A stretch of 64,000 nt of DNA, from assembly GCA_965277875.1 (NCBI GenBank), contig CBDIDV010000002.1, forward strand, positions 2,108,001 through 2,172,000, in the 5' to 3' direction. The translations under genes were made by a program, and so were the position numbers. The DNA comes from CAWFQB01 sp965277875. GTDB lineage: Bacteria; Armatimonadota; Chthonomonadetes; Chthonomonadales; Chthonomonadaceae. The notes under the pieces were generated by a model, which saw only the letters and a program-made list of their open reading frames with translations, made no database searches and was not told the DNA's origin. Positions 32,492 through 42,010 of this stretch are shown here, piece by piece (within the stretch, counting starts at the first letter, position 1; every line of letters begins with the position of its first letter).

Positions 32492-33126
32492 GGTTTTTCC
32501 TCCGTTACAAACATACAGGTCGCTCCTGCAAAGAGGGTTGCCGCCAAGAGCATTAAAGAAAATGACCGAACTGTGTTAGAGTCCAAGCGATCCTCTGGCT
32601 TGCGTTCAAGATTTTTCTTCACACACACCTGTACGCGTGGGTCGGCCAGATCACGAAACATCGGCGTGTCCTCTGCATTGCGCTGAGGCAGATCGAAACA
32701 TGCGGCGATGCCGTCCTTATATCGCTGCTGCGCTTCATTCGCCTGTACGACGTTTCCGAAGGAAAAAGCGGCGATGGTCACGACCGTCAGACAACCCCCT
32801 GCTGCCAACACCTTCATGAAGGTGTATTTTTCCTTTGTTCCAAGCACTTCTCCTGCCGCCGCCGCACCGATAGCCACAGAAATCAGCATCCAATCCCCAT
32901 TGTCAAAGACATTGCCCGTCCGCGTCTGAGCGGAGACAACAAGCGAATGCCGGATAACGGTAGATACGATAGGCACAAGCGGAAAGATTACCCCGAACAA
33001 AATCCAGCGCAGCATTCGATTGGAGGGAATGAAGTTCCCTTTTCCCCTGCCTGTCGTTGTTTGAATCGTTACTTGCGGTGCAGGAGGAGGCCCTGACACC
33101 GGAGGCAGTCCACCTGGTACGCTCAC
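32488..33126 (-). CDS. Multi-pass membrane protein, operon gene 2
   Basis: The 212-residue protein has a Pro-rich N-terminus, then hydrophobic helices at MLRWILFGVIFPLVPIVSTV, WMLISVAIGAAAAGEVL, VLAAGGCLTVVTIAAFSFGN and SLMLLAATLFAGATCMFV. The stretch between helices 3 and 4 holds two cysteines and charged residues (CFDLPQRNAEDTPMFRDLAD). It overlaps both neighbours by four bases (ATGA type). I do not recognise the family. Confidence 0.6.
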   Translation of the reverse strand: MSVPGGLPPVSGPPPAPQVTIQTTTGRGKGNFIPSNRMLRWILFGVIFPLVPIVSTVIRHSLVVSAQTRTGNVFDNGDWMLISVAIGAAAAGEVLGTKEKYTFMKVLAAGGCLTVVTIAAFSFGNVVQANEAQQRYKDGIAACFDLPQRNAEDTPMFRDLADPRVQVCVKKNLERKPEDRLDSNTVRSFSLMLLAATLFAGATCMFVTEEKP

Positions 33127-33347
33127 GATGCAGCATCCTCCACTTTCGGCTGATTCTTGCTTCCCTTCGGCCTGTCCGCTCTCTTGCCCTCGGATTGCGT
33201 CCGTGCTTTGTACGCCTCTGCATCCTGTCGTTTGATTACTTTGCGTCCGAACACTTCCTCGTAAGGCAAACGCCCATCATTGAGCGCATTGTATACTGCG
33301 CTGGCTGCCACGCCTAGTATTTCTGCCGCTTGTTGAACTGTAAGCAT
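33123..33347 (-). CDS. Helix-turn-helix (excisionase/MerR-like) protein, operon gene 1
   Basis: MLTVQQAAEILGVAASAVYN followed by ALNDGRLPYEEVFGRKVIKR is a HTH_17 domain of the kind seen in excisionases and small regulators. The C-terminus is Lys/Arg-rich (ERADRPKGSKN-like). The start at 33347 has GGAG nine bases upstream; an ATG at 33362 adds five residues but lies only 6 bases from a -10-like TATACT (33374-33369), which would make a leaderless message. It heads the operon and is a candidate for its regulator. Confidence 0.7.
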   Translation of the reverse strand: MLTVQQAAEILGVAASAVYNALNDGRLPYEEVFGRKVIKRQDAEAYKARTQSEGKRADRPKGSKNQPKVEDAAS

Positions 33348-33397
33348 GTTTTGTTGCTCCATGCCAACAGTATACCAAAATTATTATGTAAAAAATA

Positions 33398-33427
33398 ATT
33401 TGCATTCATTTGCGTTCATTTGCGGCT
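33398..33427 (-). repeat. Dispersed GCCGCAAATGAACGCAAATG repeat, copy 2
   Basis: On the minus strand this reads AGCCGCAAATGAACGCAAAT then GAATGCAAAT. It lies between the end of the VWA gene and the HTH gene start, in an AT-rich spacer, and matches the copies at 23166 and 57879-57979. Confidence 0.7.
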
Positions 33428-33439
33428 GATACCCGCATT

Positions 33440-35584
33440 TCAGCGCGTCATCTGGTAGCCGTTGTAGGTAAGCGTGCGCTGCAGGTACTGGCCCATGTCG
33501 CCCTGCGCGAGCTGACGATTGCTGCTGAACTGCATCAGCACGGCCTTGTAGCGGTCGAGCAGTCCGCCGTCACGGGCAAGGTCGCTGTCCTGCCACTGCC
33601 GCGCCGCTACGTCCAGAATGGTTTTACGCTCGTCCACCTTCTGCACGGCCTCGGCCACGCGGCCCTGCGCCATGAATTGCGCGGCCTGCGTCAGCGCCTC
33701 GCCGGTCTGGAAGCCGAGCAGGTTCTTCTTGACGCTGCGGTTCACGGAGTAGATCATCTCGTCTTTAGTGGGCGTGTACGCGACCGCCACGCCGATGCTC
33801 GCCGCCCGGTTGGTCAGCGTCGCCAGGTCTTTGTACTTGACCGACACATCCGCGATTTTGCATACAGGCGCGGACGCGCTCTGCGGCGGCACTTTGATTT
33901 CCAGCATCACGACATGGCTGTCGCCCCGATAGAAGGCGGGGATCAGCATTTTTATGCCCGGCTCTTCCGGGGCGTTCTGGCGGTCGGGGGCGATGCCCAG
34001 TTCCTCGGATATGCGCGCGTCCATCTTGCGCTCGTCCTGCTTCACGTCTGCGGTCTGCTGCGCGTCCAGGGTGGGCGCGCCGAGTACGCGCACCAGGCCG
34101 ACACCGGGCGCAAGCTGAATACGCAGTTTCACGTCGCGGGCCACGACATGCGAGAGTTCGTCCAGTTCGCGGGCGAACACCTGCTGCGTGTCGGCTCCGT
34201 CCTTGAGAAAGTGGTAATTGCCCTTGCCATCGCGGGCCAGCCCAAGCATCAAGTCCTCGTTGAACTCTACGCCTACGCCGACCGCGCTTGTCTCGACATC
34301 CCTGTCTACCTCGGACGCCGTCAGATGATGAAACTTCTGCGGGTCGCGAACGCCGACTGTGACCTGCCCGTCGGAAAGCAAAATCACGCGGTTCACACCC
34401 TCCGCCGTGATGTTCTTGTCGGCCTGACCGTATGCCAGCTTTAGCCCTTCGTAGATGTTGGTTCCGCCTCCGGGCTGCAATGCCGAGATCAGGCGTCGCA
34501 CGGCGGCTTTATTTGTGACATGGCGGGCGGGAACAAGCACACTGGCGCGGTCATCGAAGGCTACGAGCGAAAACGTGTCGCCGGGCGTCAGGCTGTTCAC
34601 AAGCTGTATGGCGGCGGACTTGGCGTATTCCAGCTTGCGTTCGTCGCCCATTGAGCCGCTGCGGTCTATGGCAAGCGCGATGTTCAGGGCGGGGCGGCGC
34701 AGCGGTTCGCCCTTCATGGCCTGTATGCCGATTTGCAGATACGTATGCGCCCCGGATTGGATGACCTTGCTTTGCACCGTGTCCGCGCTCAAAGCCAGGG
34801 CGGTACTCTGCGGGATGGGGAACGCCTGCGCGTAGTTGTGCGTGAAGGCTTCGAGTTTGACGCGCCTGCCGTCCACAAGGACGCCCGCACCGATGAGTTT
34901 CGCCAGTCGGTCGCGCTCGCCGTTGCCGCCGATGTAGGTATCGGCCACATACATGTTCGGGTTGTACACGGCGCGGGGGGCGGGTACGGGCGGGACAGGC
35001 ATCCCACCCGGTACGTGGTAGCGTCTTTCCCCCATATACGGGTCCTCTGCTAACGGCACAAGCCTGTCCTTGCCGCGCCCGCCGTTTTCGCGGGGCATGA
35101 ATGCGGACGTCGGCGGCGCAGCGTCTGCCGTCGCATTGGGGTCTGCCGCCGCATTGCCGGAAACTTTGCCTGCCGCCGCCGTGTTGGCCGTACTTTGCAA
35201 TCTCTGCATCGCGACATGGGCGGCAGCAGGCGCACCGAGCGCGTCGGACTTCAATGCAGCCCGCTGTGTGAAAGCATTCGTGGTTTTCGCCTCCATATCC
35301 ACGACCGCTTTGTCGGCAGCCGCTGCTGAGGCAGGGGCCGCATCGGACGGATTGGCAGCGGTATTGGCGGTAACTCTCGCGGCGTCCGCCGAGGGGGATA
35401 CGGCGCGAGAAACCGCTGCGGGCGCGGCCTGACGAGCATGGTTACAGCCGGCCAGCAGACCAAGCGCGGTTGCGAGAGCAGGCGCGGCGAGGTTCAGGCG
35501 CGGCTTGCGCGTGGCAATCCCGCGAGCAAAGACTTGCTGGGCGCAAAACTTATAAGTGCAAATCTTCTGAGTACGAGTTTTCAT
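33440..35584 (-). CDS. VWA-domain lipoprotein, YfbK-like
   Basis: The 714-residue protein has a signal and lipobox (GLLAGC, C47), a long Ala/Pro-rich linker (50-170), a YfbK-type region including ERDRLAKLIGAGVLVDG, and a VWA domain from ~298. The metal-ion site is complete: D-R-S-G-S (307-311), GGGTNIYEG and LLSDGQV. The C-terminal region (ASIGVAVAYTPTKDEMIYS) is the usual extension of YfbK relatives. VWA domains bind proteins via a divalent cation; the role here is unknown, probably on the cell surface. GGAGG precedes the ATG. Confidence 0.85.
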   Translation of the reverse strand: MKTRTQKICTYKFCAQQVFARGIATRKPRLNLAAPALATALGLLAGCNHARQAAPAAVSRAVSPSADAARVTANTAANPSDAAPASAAAADKAVVDMEAKTTNAFTQRAALKSDALGAPAAAHVAMQRLQSTANTAAAGKVSGNAAADPNATADAAPPTSAFMPRENGGRGKDRLVPLAEDPYMGERRYHVPGGMPVPPVPAPRAVYNPNMYVADTYIGGNGERDRLAKLIGAGVLVDGRRVKLEAFTHNYAQAFPIPQSTALALSADTVQSKVIQSGAHTYLQIGIQAMKGEPLRRPALNIALAIDRSGSMGDERKLEYAKSAAIQLVNSLTPGDTFSLVAFDDRASVLVPARHVTNKAAVRRLISALQPGGGTNIYEGLKLAYGQADKNITAEGVNRVILLSDGQVTVGVRDPQKFHHLTASEVDRDVETSAVGVGVEFNEDLMLGLARDGKGNYHFLKDGADTQQVFARELDELSHVVARDVKLRIQLAPGVGLVRVLGAPTLDAQQTADVKQDERKMDARISEELGIAPDRQNAPEEPGIKMLIPAFYRGDSHVVMLEIKVPPQSASAPVCKIADVSVKYKDLATLTNRAASIGVAVAYTPTKDEMIYSVNRSVKKNLLGFQTGEALTQAAQFMAQGRVAEAVQKVDERKTILDVAARQWQDSDLARDGGLLDRYKAVLMQFSSNRQLAQGDMGQYLQRTLTYNGYQMTR

Positions 35585-35827
35585 CAGGAACCTCCGAAAG
35601 AGCGCGGACAGTACACCTTAGAGCGTTGCGGGGCGGCCTTTCCCTGCGAACGAGCTGCTGTTTTGTTACCGGCCTATCCCAAAAGGTTCAGGTACAAAAC
35701 GTTAAGAGCAGAAATGTTTATGTGGTTATGGTTTGAATGTGGAACAATCAGGCGCAACAGGCCGTCTGCCATCACGCCCCCGACACACCACACAGGCAGC
35801 AGTTCCGCCGGAAAATGGATACCGACA
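35585..35827. promoter_or_regulatory. Divergent intergenic region between VWA and hydrolase genes
   Basis: These 243 bases separate two divergent genes. They contain the GGAGG of the VWA gene at 35589-35593. No coding sequence fits, although the hydrolase frame stays open through it. No clear operator or riboswitch was seen. Confidence 0.4.
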
Positions 35828-37015
35828 ATGATGTTAAAAAGTTACGCGGGCCTGAGCGCCTGCGCTGTTCTACTTGCATTGCCCCTTGCGCCCGTACACG
35901 CACAGGACGCGGCGACACAGGCAAAGCAGGCCGTTAATAGCGCCAAAAAGACCGTTACAACAGCCGCCAAAAAAGTGGTCAAGGCCGTGCAGAAGACCGG
36001 CACGGCAGCCGGAAGAACGGGCGCGGCCGGCGCGCACACGGGCATGGCGGTCGCGGGCAGCGGGATCGCGGTGGCGGGCAAAACAGCCCGCGTTACCAAA
36101 GCCACGGCCCTGAAGATGGCCGCAACGCCGTCATGGGATGTTCTGCGCGCCGCATACGATTATCCTGCCGGCCCGCCCACGGATATGGAGGAGGAACCCG
36201 GCGATACCGACAAGGCCATGATCCTGAAACTGACCTTTACAGGCGTGTATGGCAAGCCGGTCGAAGGTATTTTCATGCGGCCCAAAGCCGACGGCAAATA
36301 CCCCTGCGTCCTGCTTCCGCACGGCCTGACCAACAACAAGGAGATCGCCGTCAAGATGTTCGGGGATGCCCTTGTCGCCAAAGGCATGGCCGTCCTCGCC
36401 CTTGACGCGCCCGGTCACGGCCACAACGAGCCGCCCAATAAAAGCTACTGGAACAAGCAGGTCATTACGCTGGCCGTGCATGAGGGCGACCGCAACTATC
36501 GCCGCGCCCTCGACTATCTTGCCACGCGCCCGGATGTAGACATGACGCGCATCGGCCTGGTCGGGTACAGCATGGGCAGCATCATGGGCAGCATTCTGGG
36601 CAGCGTGGACAACCGCATTTCGGCGTTCGCGTTCTGCGTGGGCGGCGATCCGTTTTTGCCCATCGCCCGCGCTACCGTGGACGACAAGGCCCGCAATGAG
36701 ATTTTGGTGGTCTGTCCCAGCCTGTATATCAAGCACATTCCGTCCAAGCCGATTATTATGTTCAATGGTTTGGAAGATGTAGTTGTTGTGGCCCCCGCCG
36801 CCAAGATCTTGCAGGCAGCCGCCCCACAGCCCAATCAGGTGGTGTGGTACACGGGCGGGCATGACGTTCCCGACGCCATCCGCGCGCGCGCCGTGGACTG
36901 GATGACCAAGCAGCTCAAGCCCGGCGAGCCGACCCCGAACGCGGACGCGAAGCCGGAAGACAAGAAGACAGAGGATAAGAAGACGGATGCGGGGGCGAAA
37001 GACACAAACAATTAG
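35828..37015 (+). CDS. Secreted alpha/beta hydrolase, dienelactone-hydrolase-like
   Basis: Starting at MMLKSYAGLSACAVLLALPL (signal peptide, cleavage after VHAQ) the protein has 395 residues. A Lys/Ala-rich segment (about 25-80) precedes the hydrolase domain. The nucleophile elbow is IGLVGYSMGSIMGS; the oxyanion region is LLPHGLTNNKE, the acid is likely in FNGLEDVVVV and the histidine in YTGGHDVPD. The C-terminus is a Lys/Glu/Asp tail. The substrate is unknown. The next gene begins 263 bases later. Confidence 0.78.
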   Translation: MMLKSYAGLSACAVLLALPLAPVHAQDAATQAKQAVNSAKKTVTTAAKKVVKAVQKTGTAAGRTGAAGAHTGMAVAGSGIAVAGKTARVTKATALKMAATPSWDVLRAAYDYPAGPPTDMEEEPGDTDKAMILKLTFTGVYGKPVEGIFMRPKADGKYPCVLLPHGLTNNKEIAVKMFGDALVAKGMAVLALDAPGHGHNEPPNKSYWNKQVITLAVHEGDRNYRRALDYLATRPDVDMTRIGLVGYSMGSIMGSILGSVDNRISAFAFCVGGDPFLPIARATVDDKARNEILVVCPSLYIKHIPSKPIIMFNGLEDVVVVAPAAKILQAAAPQPNQVVWYTGGHDVPDAIRARAVDWMTKQLKPGEPTPNADAKPEDKKTEDKKTDAGAKDTNN

Positions 37016-37278
37016 AGACACGGACGGGTGCAGTTCACAAGTATGAAAGCCGCAAAATGGCTCCAGGCGCGTCTGCGAAATCGGCTTGATGGGCGCTGCG
37101 CCGGGCCGTTCTCGGGTGCGGCATGGCTTCGGCTCCCGGTTCTTTCCAGCGCATCGGGGATTTTGCAGGGAAAAGGGCGCGTGACGGCGAAACAAACCCG
37201 CGGAGTGGACGGAATAGACCGCAGAGGATCGCAGAGATCAGCATAAGATTTCAGCGCGGCGACTTTAGAAAGTGGTTC
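37016..37278 (+). other. Intergenic region with CCGCAGAG-type degenerate repeat
   Basis: No gene is supported here even though the frame of the downstream gene remains open from 37123. Around 37219-37246 a run of ACCGCAGAGGATCGCAGAGA type resembles worn copies of short dispersed repeats. The nature of the rest is unknown. Confidence 0.35.
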
Positions 37279-39150
37279 ATGTTTACGAGCAGAGCGCGCC
37301 GAATGGGTTTGTTCACGCGCCGAACAGGGAGTAAGCGGCCCGCACAGGGGCGGTACAGGCATTCAGCCGCTGTTTATCTCGCGGTCGTGCTGCTGTCAGC
37401 CGTTTTGGGCGGCATGTCCTGCCGCCGCGCCGCGCCGCCTGCCCTGCGCGTGTCTGTCCCGGTTCCTGCTCTGCCCTCCCCGCCTCTGTTTCGCGAGTCG
37501 GCTGAAGAATGCGGGCTGAATTTCCGACACTACTGCGGGGCCACAAAGCAGATGTACTTTCCCGAACTGATGGGTTCGGGCGTCGCGCTCATAGACTACA
37601 ATAATGACGGCGCTCCGGACGTTTTTCTCGTGCAGGGCGATCTGATAGACCCGCATTCCAGACCCGGCGACGCGCTGTTTCCGCGCCCCCCTGAGCGCGA
37701 GAGGGGCTGTCGGCTATATCGCAACGATCTCAAGCGCGACGGCAAACTCCATTTTACGGATGTTACCGAGCAGGCGGGACTGAGCCATTTGCATATCGGC
37801 GCGGGCATGGGCGTCACGGTCGGCGATTACGACAACGATGGCTGGCCCGACCTGTACGTGACCGGATACGGGCATAGCATTCTGCTGCACAACAATGGCA
37901 ATGGCACGTTCAGCGATGTCACGCAACGGGCCGGAGTCGGCGATGACGGCAACTGGGCCACAAGCGCGGCTTTTTGCGACTACGACAGGGACGGCAAACT
38001 CGATCTCATCGTCGCGAATTATGTGGATTTTACGATCAAGAACAACCAGAAGTGCTTTGCCCAATCCGGCCCGCCCGATTACTGCGGCCCCCTGTCGTAT
38101 CGGGGCGTGTCGGCGCGGCTGTATCATAATCTGGGCGGGGGCCGGTTTGCGGATGTAACCGCGTCTTCCGGCCTGGGCGCGGTGCGCGGCGCGGGCCTGG
38201 GCGTGGCCTGCGCCGATCTGGACGGCGACGGCTGGCCCGACATTTTCATCGCCAACGATCAGACCGCGAACACGCTCTGGCTCAACCGGCATAACGGCAC
38301 ATTCAAGGAATCGGCCACGCTGACAGGCTGCGCGTACAGCGCGATAGGCTACCCGCAGGCCAACATGGGGCTGGCCGTGGGCGATGTCGAGAACAGCGGA
38401 CACGACGATGTGCTGATAACGCATCTGGCGACCGAGGGCGCGATGCTGTTCCGCAACGACGGCAGCGCGAATTTCCACGATGACACCGCCGCCGCAGGAT
38501 TACGTGACGCCACCATGCCCTACACCGGCTTTGGAACCGACTGGTTCGATTACGACAACGACGGGCTTTTAGACCTGTTTGTGACAAACGGCGCGGTCGC
38601 CACCGAGGAAGCGCAGAGGGGAACCGCCTGGCCGTTCGCGCAGCCCAATCAGTTGTTTCACAACGAGGGCGTGGGCAGGCCGTTTCGTGAGACAACGGGC
38701 CTGGGCGGGCCGGCTTTTCAACTGCATGGGGTCGGGCGCGGGGCCGCGTTCGGCGATCTGGATAACGACGGGCGCATAGACATAGTTGTTACGAACAACA
38801 ACGGCCCCGTTCGCCTGCTGCTCAATCAGGCGCAGTCCCATAATCACTGGCTTTCGGTGCGACTTCAGGGCGTCCGTTCCAACCGCATGGGCATCGGGGC
38901 GCGCGTGGCGGTTGTTCGCAGGGGCCAAATGCCCCTCTGGCGGCGCTGCCACGCCGATGGGAGTTATCTCAGCGCAAGCGACACACGCGTTTCTTTCGGT
39001 CTGGGAGCCGACGCCGACACCCTGACGGAAGGCGTTCAGATCATCGTACAATGGCCCGGCGGCAGGCGCGAAACATGGCCGAGCAAGAAAGTGGATTGTA
39101 TGATTACCCTGCGTGAAGGCACGGGGAAAAAGTATGACACGCTGCACTAA
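37279..39150 (+). CDS. CRTAC1-family protein with FG-GAP/VCBS repeats and ASPIC/UnbV end
   Basis: Started at MFTSRARRMGLFTRRTG the protein has about 623 residues. A hydrophobic signal region ends in a lipobox-like LGGMSC. Repeats of the type DYNNDGAPDVFLV, DYDNDGWPDLYV and DYDRDGKLDLIVANY are calcium-binding beta-propeller blades. The C-terminal CHADGSYLSASDTRVSFGLG followed by IIVQWPGGRRETW is the ASPIC/UnbV domain. Such proteins are exported and common in Planctomycetes and Armatimonadota; function unknown. A paralogue lies at 42011. Confidence 0.85.
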   Translation: MFTSRARRMGLFTRRTGSKRPAQGRYRHSAAVYLAVVLLSAVLGGMSCRRAAPPALRVSVPVPALPSPPLFRESAEECGLNFRHYCGATKQMYFPELMGSGVALIDYNNDGAPDVFLVQGDLIDPHSRPGDALFPRPPERERGCRLYRNDLKRDGKLHFTDVTEQAGLSHLHIGAGMGVTVGDYDNDGWPDLYVTGYGHSILLHNNGNGTFSDVTQRAGVGDDGNWATSAAFCDYDRDGKLDLIVANYVDFTIKNNQKCFAQSGPPDYCGPLSYRGVSARLYHNLGGGRFADVTASSGLGAVRGAGLGVACADLDGDGWPDIFIANDQTANTLWLNRHNGTFKESATLTGCAYSAIGYPQANMGLAVGDVENSGHDDVLITHLATEGAMLFRNDGSANFHDDTAAAGLRDATMPYTGFGTDWFDYDNDGLLDLFVTNGAVATEEAQRGTAWPFAQPNQLFHNEGVGRPFRETTGLGGPAFQLHGVGRGAAFGDLDNDGRIDIVVTNNNGPVRLLLNQAQSHNHWLSVRLQGVRSNRMGIGARVAVVRRGQMPLWRRCHADGSYLSASDTRVSFGLGADADTLTEGVQIIVQWPGGRRETWPSKKVDCMITLREGTGKKYDTLH

Positions 39151-39418
39151 AAATTGTTACAAAAAATGGCCCTCGATGTGTATGAAAATTCCAGCTTTTG
39201 TGTTATACTGTCTAGAAGCTGGATAGTCTTCGCTAATGTTCTGCGGCTGTGTGCTATTGTAGTCGCAGAAGAATGCAATCATGCCGATATGTTTCGGCGG
39301 GGTCTGGGACACGCGGCGCTGATTATCAAGCCCATAGTTCCAACTCCACTGTTAGCTCACACCCGCCGCAGGGAAGCGGCCAGCTACTTTCCTGCCTATT
39401 TGCTGAGGGAGCTTTTAT
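39151..39418 (+). other. Leader region of the prepilin gene with hairpins
   Basis: These 268 bases contain an 8-bp hairpin (CTGCGGCT 39241-39248 with AGTCGCAG 39261-39268, one G-U pair) and a smaller GCCGC..GCGGC pair near 39365-39380. GAGGGAG serves as ribosome binding site. No riboswitch class was recognised, but the length before a prepilin gene leaves room for a structured leader. Confidence 0.35.
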
Positions 39419-40198
39419 ATGAATCGACTGCGTTTCAAAGCCTTTACCCTGATCGAACTGCTTGTGGTAATCGCGATTATCGCCATTCTGGCGGCAATTT
39501 TGTTCCCCGTCTTCGCGCAGGCCCGCGAAAAAGCGCGTCAGGCAAGCTGCATCAGCAACCTGAAACAGCTGGGGCTTGCCGAAACCCAGTACGTGCAGGA
39601 CTACGACGAGAAGACCAGTGGCTCCTACGACAATACGCCCAATGGCCGCATCTACTACCCCGAACTGATCTACCCGTACACCAAAAACACGCAGATATTT
39701 TTCTGCGCGGACTCCGACAAGCCGGACAGCTTCAACAACGACAACTGCCTGCTTTGCCTGACCAACCCGAAGACGTGCGGCACACGAACGCCCTCAACCA
39801 ACGCCTATGGAGACGGCTCGACCACTTACGCCTACAACTCGATTGACAATCCGGGGGTAGGTTTTGGCGGCGACCGCGCGAAAATCAAGCTGTCCGCGCT
39901 GACCGCGCCGGCAGAAACCCTGATGCTGTTTGACGGACGCGGCAACGGCGGCGCCAAGTACGGCTTCATGAACGTATGGCGCTCCGACGAGACCGACGTA
40001 AAGGGAACCTTCTACGGCAACACCTGGAATGGCGACCAGGCCACGTCCGTCACGCCGTACTACCGGCACGGCGGCGGCTTCGAAGTGCTGTGGTACGACG
40101 GTCATGCCAAGTACATGAAGACGACCATGAAGCCGACAGGCACGTACCCGGGCGGATCGCCCTACTACTGGTATGTCACCAAGCCTGATACCCCCTAA
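39419..40198 (+). CDS. Type IV prepilin-like / major-pseudopilin-like protein
   Basis: The 259-residue protein starts MNRLRFKAFTLIELLVVIAI, a prepilin leader in which the cleavage site is after A8 instead of Gly and the mature Glu5 is kept. After the helix comes FPVFAQAREKARQASCISNL, very typical of Armatimonadota (and Planctomycetes DUF1559-like) prepilins. The C-terminal part ends with an H-x-G-G-x-x-x-x-x-Y-D-G-H pattern (YRHGGGFEVLWYDGHAKYM). It should be processed by a prepilin peptidase and assembled into a pseudopilus or pilus. The TPR gene follows after 14 bases. Confidence 0.85.
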   Translation: MNRLRFKAFTLIELLVVIAIIAILAAILFPVFAQAREKARQASCISNLKQLGLAETQYVQDYDEKTSGSYDNTPNGRIYYPELIYPYTKNTQIFFCADSDKPDSFNNDNCLLCLTNPKTCGTRTPSTNAYGDGSTTYAYNSIDNPGVGFGGDRAKIKLSALTAPAETLMLFDGRGNGGAKYGFMNVWRSDETDVKGTFYGNTWNGDQATSVTPYYRHGGGFEVLWYDGHAKYMKTTMKPTGTYPGGSPYYWYVTKPDTP

Positions 40199-40212
40199 GC
40201 AAGAGGTTCTTC

Positions 40213-41922
40213 GTGCGGCGTTTACGCAGTTTACAACCGTCGGTCACGACCGGCAATACCAATGCACAGCCTCCTGCACCGCAGAGCAAGGCGCGTCGTT
40301 CTTCTCGAACGACGCTCCTGCTCTGCGGGTTTGTTGTTCTGCTGGCTTCTATATTTTATGTACCCTCCGCGTGGCGCGAAACAACGCGGCGCGAAGCCTA
40401 TCTGCCTCAACTCGAATCGTGGGCGCGGCGCGACGCCTCGGATGGACGCCTGCTCGCCCTTCTTGGCGGTCGTCTGGTGGAGGCCGGCGAGTACCCCGCC
40501 GCTGCAGACGCCCTGCGCCGCGCAGTTGCGGCGGGCGAGCAAAACGAAACCGTCTGGCTCAACCTCGCGGCAGCCACGGCGGCGACGGGCAGCCGCGCCC
40601 TCGCCATCGCCGATCTCCGACTCGGTATGCGCTCCCTGCCCGCCAATGCCCCCGATCTGCTGCGCGCTCTGGGTCGTGTTCAGGCCCTTCCGCCTGCGGA
40701 CTCGCTCCTTGCGGCGGCGCGGGCCATCTGCCCGGACGGGCCGAGCGCCCTGCTCGCCCTGTATACGCGTGGCAGCGTTCTCAACGGCATAGCGCTGGCA
40801 TGGGGACGCAGGCATCTCGACACGAGCGGCTTTGCCACGCGCGCGCGCCTTGCGTCCGAACGCCCCGACGACGCCGAGGCGCAGCGGTTGTGGGGTCTGG
40901 CCCTGATACGCAATCGCCGTCTGCCCGAAGCGGGCGCGGTTCTCCAACACGCCGTCACGCTCGCCCCGCAGTCCCCCAACGTCCTGCTTGCCCTCGCCGA
41001 CTGGCTGGACGCGTCGGGCGATGCCACGCAGGCGACCGTGACCTATATGGACTGCCTGAAACTCAAACCCGACTGGCTGCCCGCCCTGCTGGGGGTCGGC
41101 AAAGCGTCGCTGGACACAGGCATCAACGGCTACGCGCTGACTAGTTATGAGAATGCCACGCGGCTGTACCCCAACTCCGCAGAAGCGTGGATCGGGCTGG
41201 GCCGCACCCATCGCAAGACCGGCGTAGATTACGCCAAAGCCATCGCGGCCTTTCAGACCGTCGCGCGCCTTGCCCCCGACCGAACCGATTACTACGACGA
41301 TTACGCCGACGCGCTGCGTCAGGCCGTGCGGTGGCCGGAGGCCGAGGCCATCCTGCATAAGCGACTGGGGGCCGCGAGCGACGATCCGCTCGCGCACTAT
41401 CTGCTGGGCATGGTTCTGCTGAACAACGCGCCCACGCCCGAACGCCAGACCGAGGCCGAAGCGCAGACCCGCGAGGCGCTGCGCCTGTTCCCCCACAACT
41501 CCCTGGCCGACCTGCAACTCGCGCAGATCGTGCTTGGTAAAAAGCAGATACCCGAAGCCATCGCGCTGCTTGACGACGCATTGCAGACCAACCCCTACAA
41601 CCGCAACGCCATGTCCGTGCTGGCCCGCGCGTACCGGCAGGCGGGGCGCACCGATCTGTCGGAACAAGTCTCGAAACGGGCGGATGTGCTGTATAAAGAT
41701 CAGCAGCGTATCCAGGTGCTGGAAGGGGACGAGGCCAAGCGCCTGATGGATGTCGGCATTCACGAGGAACTGGCGCGGCTGTATGGGCGGGTCGGTCAGC
41801 CGAAGAAGGCAAGTTATGAGCAGAGCATGGCGCAATTACTTCACGATGATCCGACAAAAGCGGCAGCAGCCCTTGAAAACTTCCGCGCCATGCGCAGCAA
41901 AGCCCTTCCCATCGGCAACTAA
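40213..41922 (+). CDS. Membrane-anchored TPR-repeat protein
   Basis: Start is a GTG at 40213, 14 bases after the prepilin stop. The 569-residue protein has one membrane helix (TTLLLCGFVVLLASIFYVP) and then at least ten TPR units, for example LLALADWLDASGDATQATVTY and AWIGLGRTHRKTGVDYAKAI. The repeat region should face the periplasm. It lies between a prepilin and a CRTAC1 gene, and the three may be expressed together. No enzymatic motif is present. Confidence 0.8.
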   Translation: MRRLRSLQPSVTTGNTNAQPPAPQSKARRSSRTTLLLCGFVVLLASIFYVPSAWRETTRREAYLPQLESWARRDASDGRLLALLGGRLVEAGEYPAAADALRRAVAAGEQNETVWLNLAAATAATGSRALAIADLRLGMRSLPANAPDLLRALGRVQALPPADSLLAAARAICPDGPSALLALYTRGSVLNGIALAWGRRHLDTSGFATRARLASERPDDAEAQRLWGLALIRNRRLPEAGAVLQHAVTLAPQSPNVLLALADWLDASGDATQATVTYMDCLKLKPDWLPALLGVGKASLDTGINGYALTSYENATRLYPNSAEAWIGLGRTHRKTGVDYAKAIAAFQTVARLAPDRTDYYDDYADALRQAVRWPEAEAILHKRLGAASDDPLAHYLLGMVLLNNAPTPERQTEAEAQTREALRLFPHNSLADLQLAQIVLGKKQIPEAIALLDDALQTNPYNRNAMSVLARAYRQAGRTDLSEQVSKRADVLYKDQQRIQVLEGDEAKRLMDVGIHEELARLYGRVGQPKKASYEQSMAQLLHDDPTKAAAALENFRAMRSKALPIGN

Positions 41923-42010
41923 ACAGGCAGCCGGACAAGCCAGCAGACAAGTCATCAAACGGATCGTTCCACGTATTTCCAAACAAGTCTATACTCTTAG
42001 ACAACCCTGC

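Noticed and set aside
33440..34444. 344-codon plus-strand ORF opposite the VWA gene
   Set aside because: It is antisense to a complete VWA domain with an intact metal site and has no family resemblance.
39151..39418. Cyclic-di-GMP riboswitch before the prepilin gene
   Set aside because: The conserved GEMM-I sequence blocks could not be found; only simple hairpins are visible.
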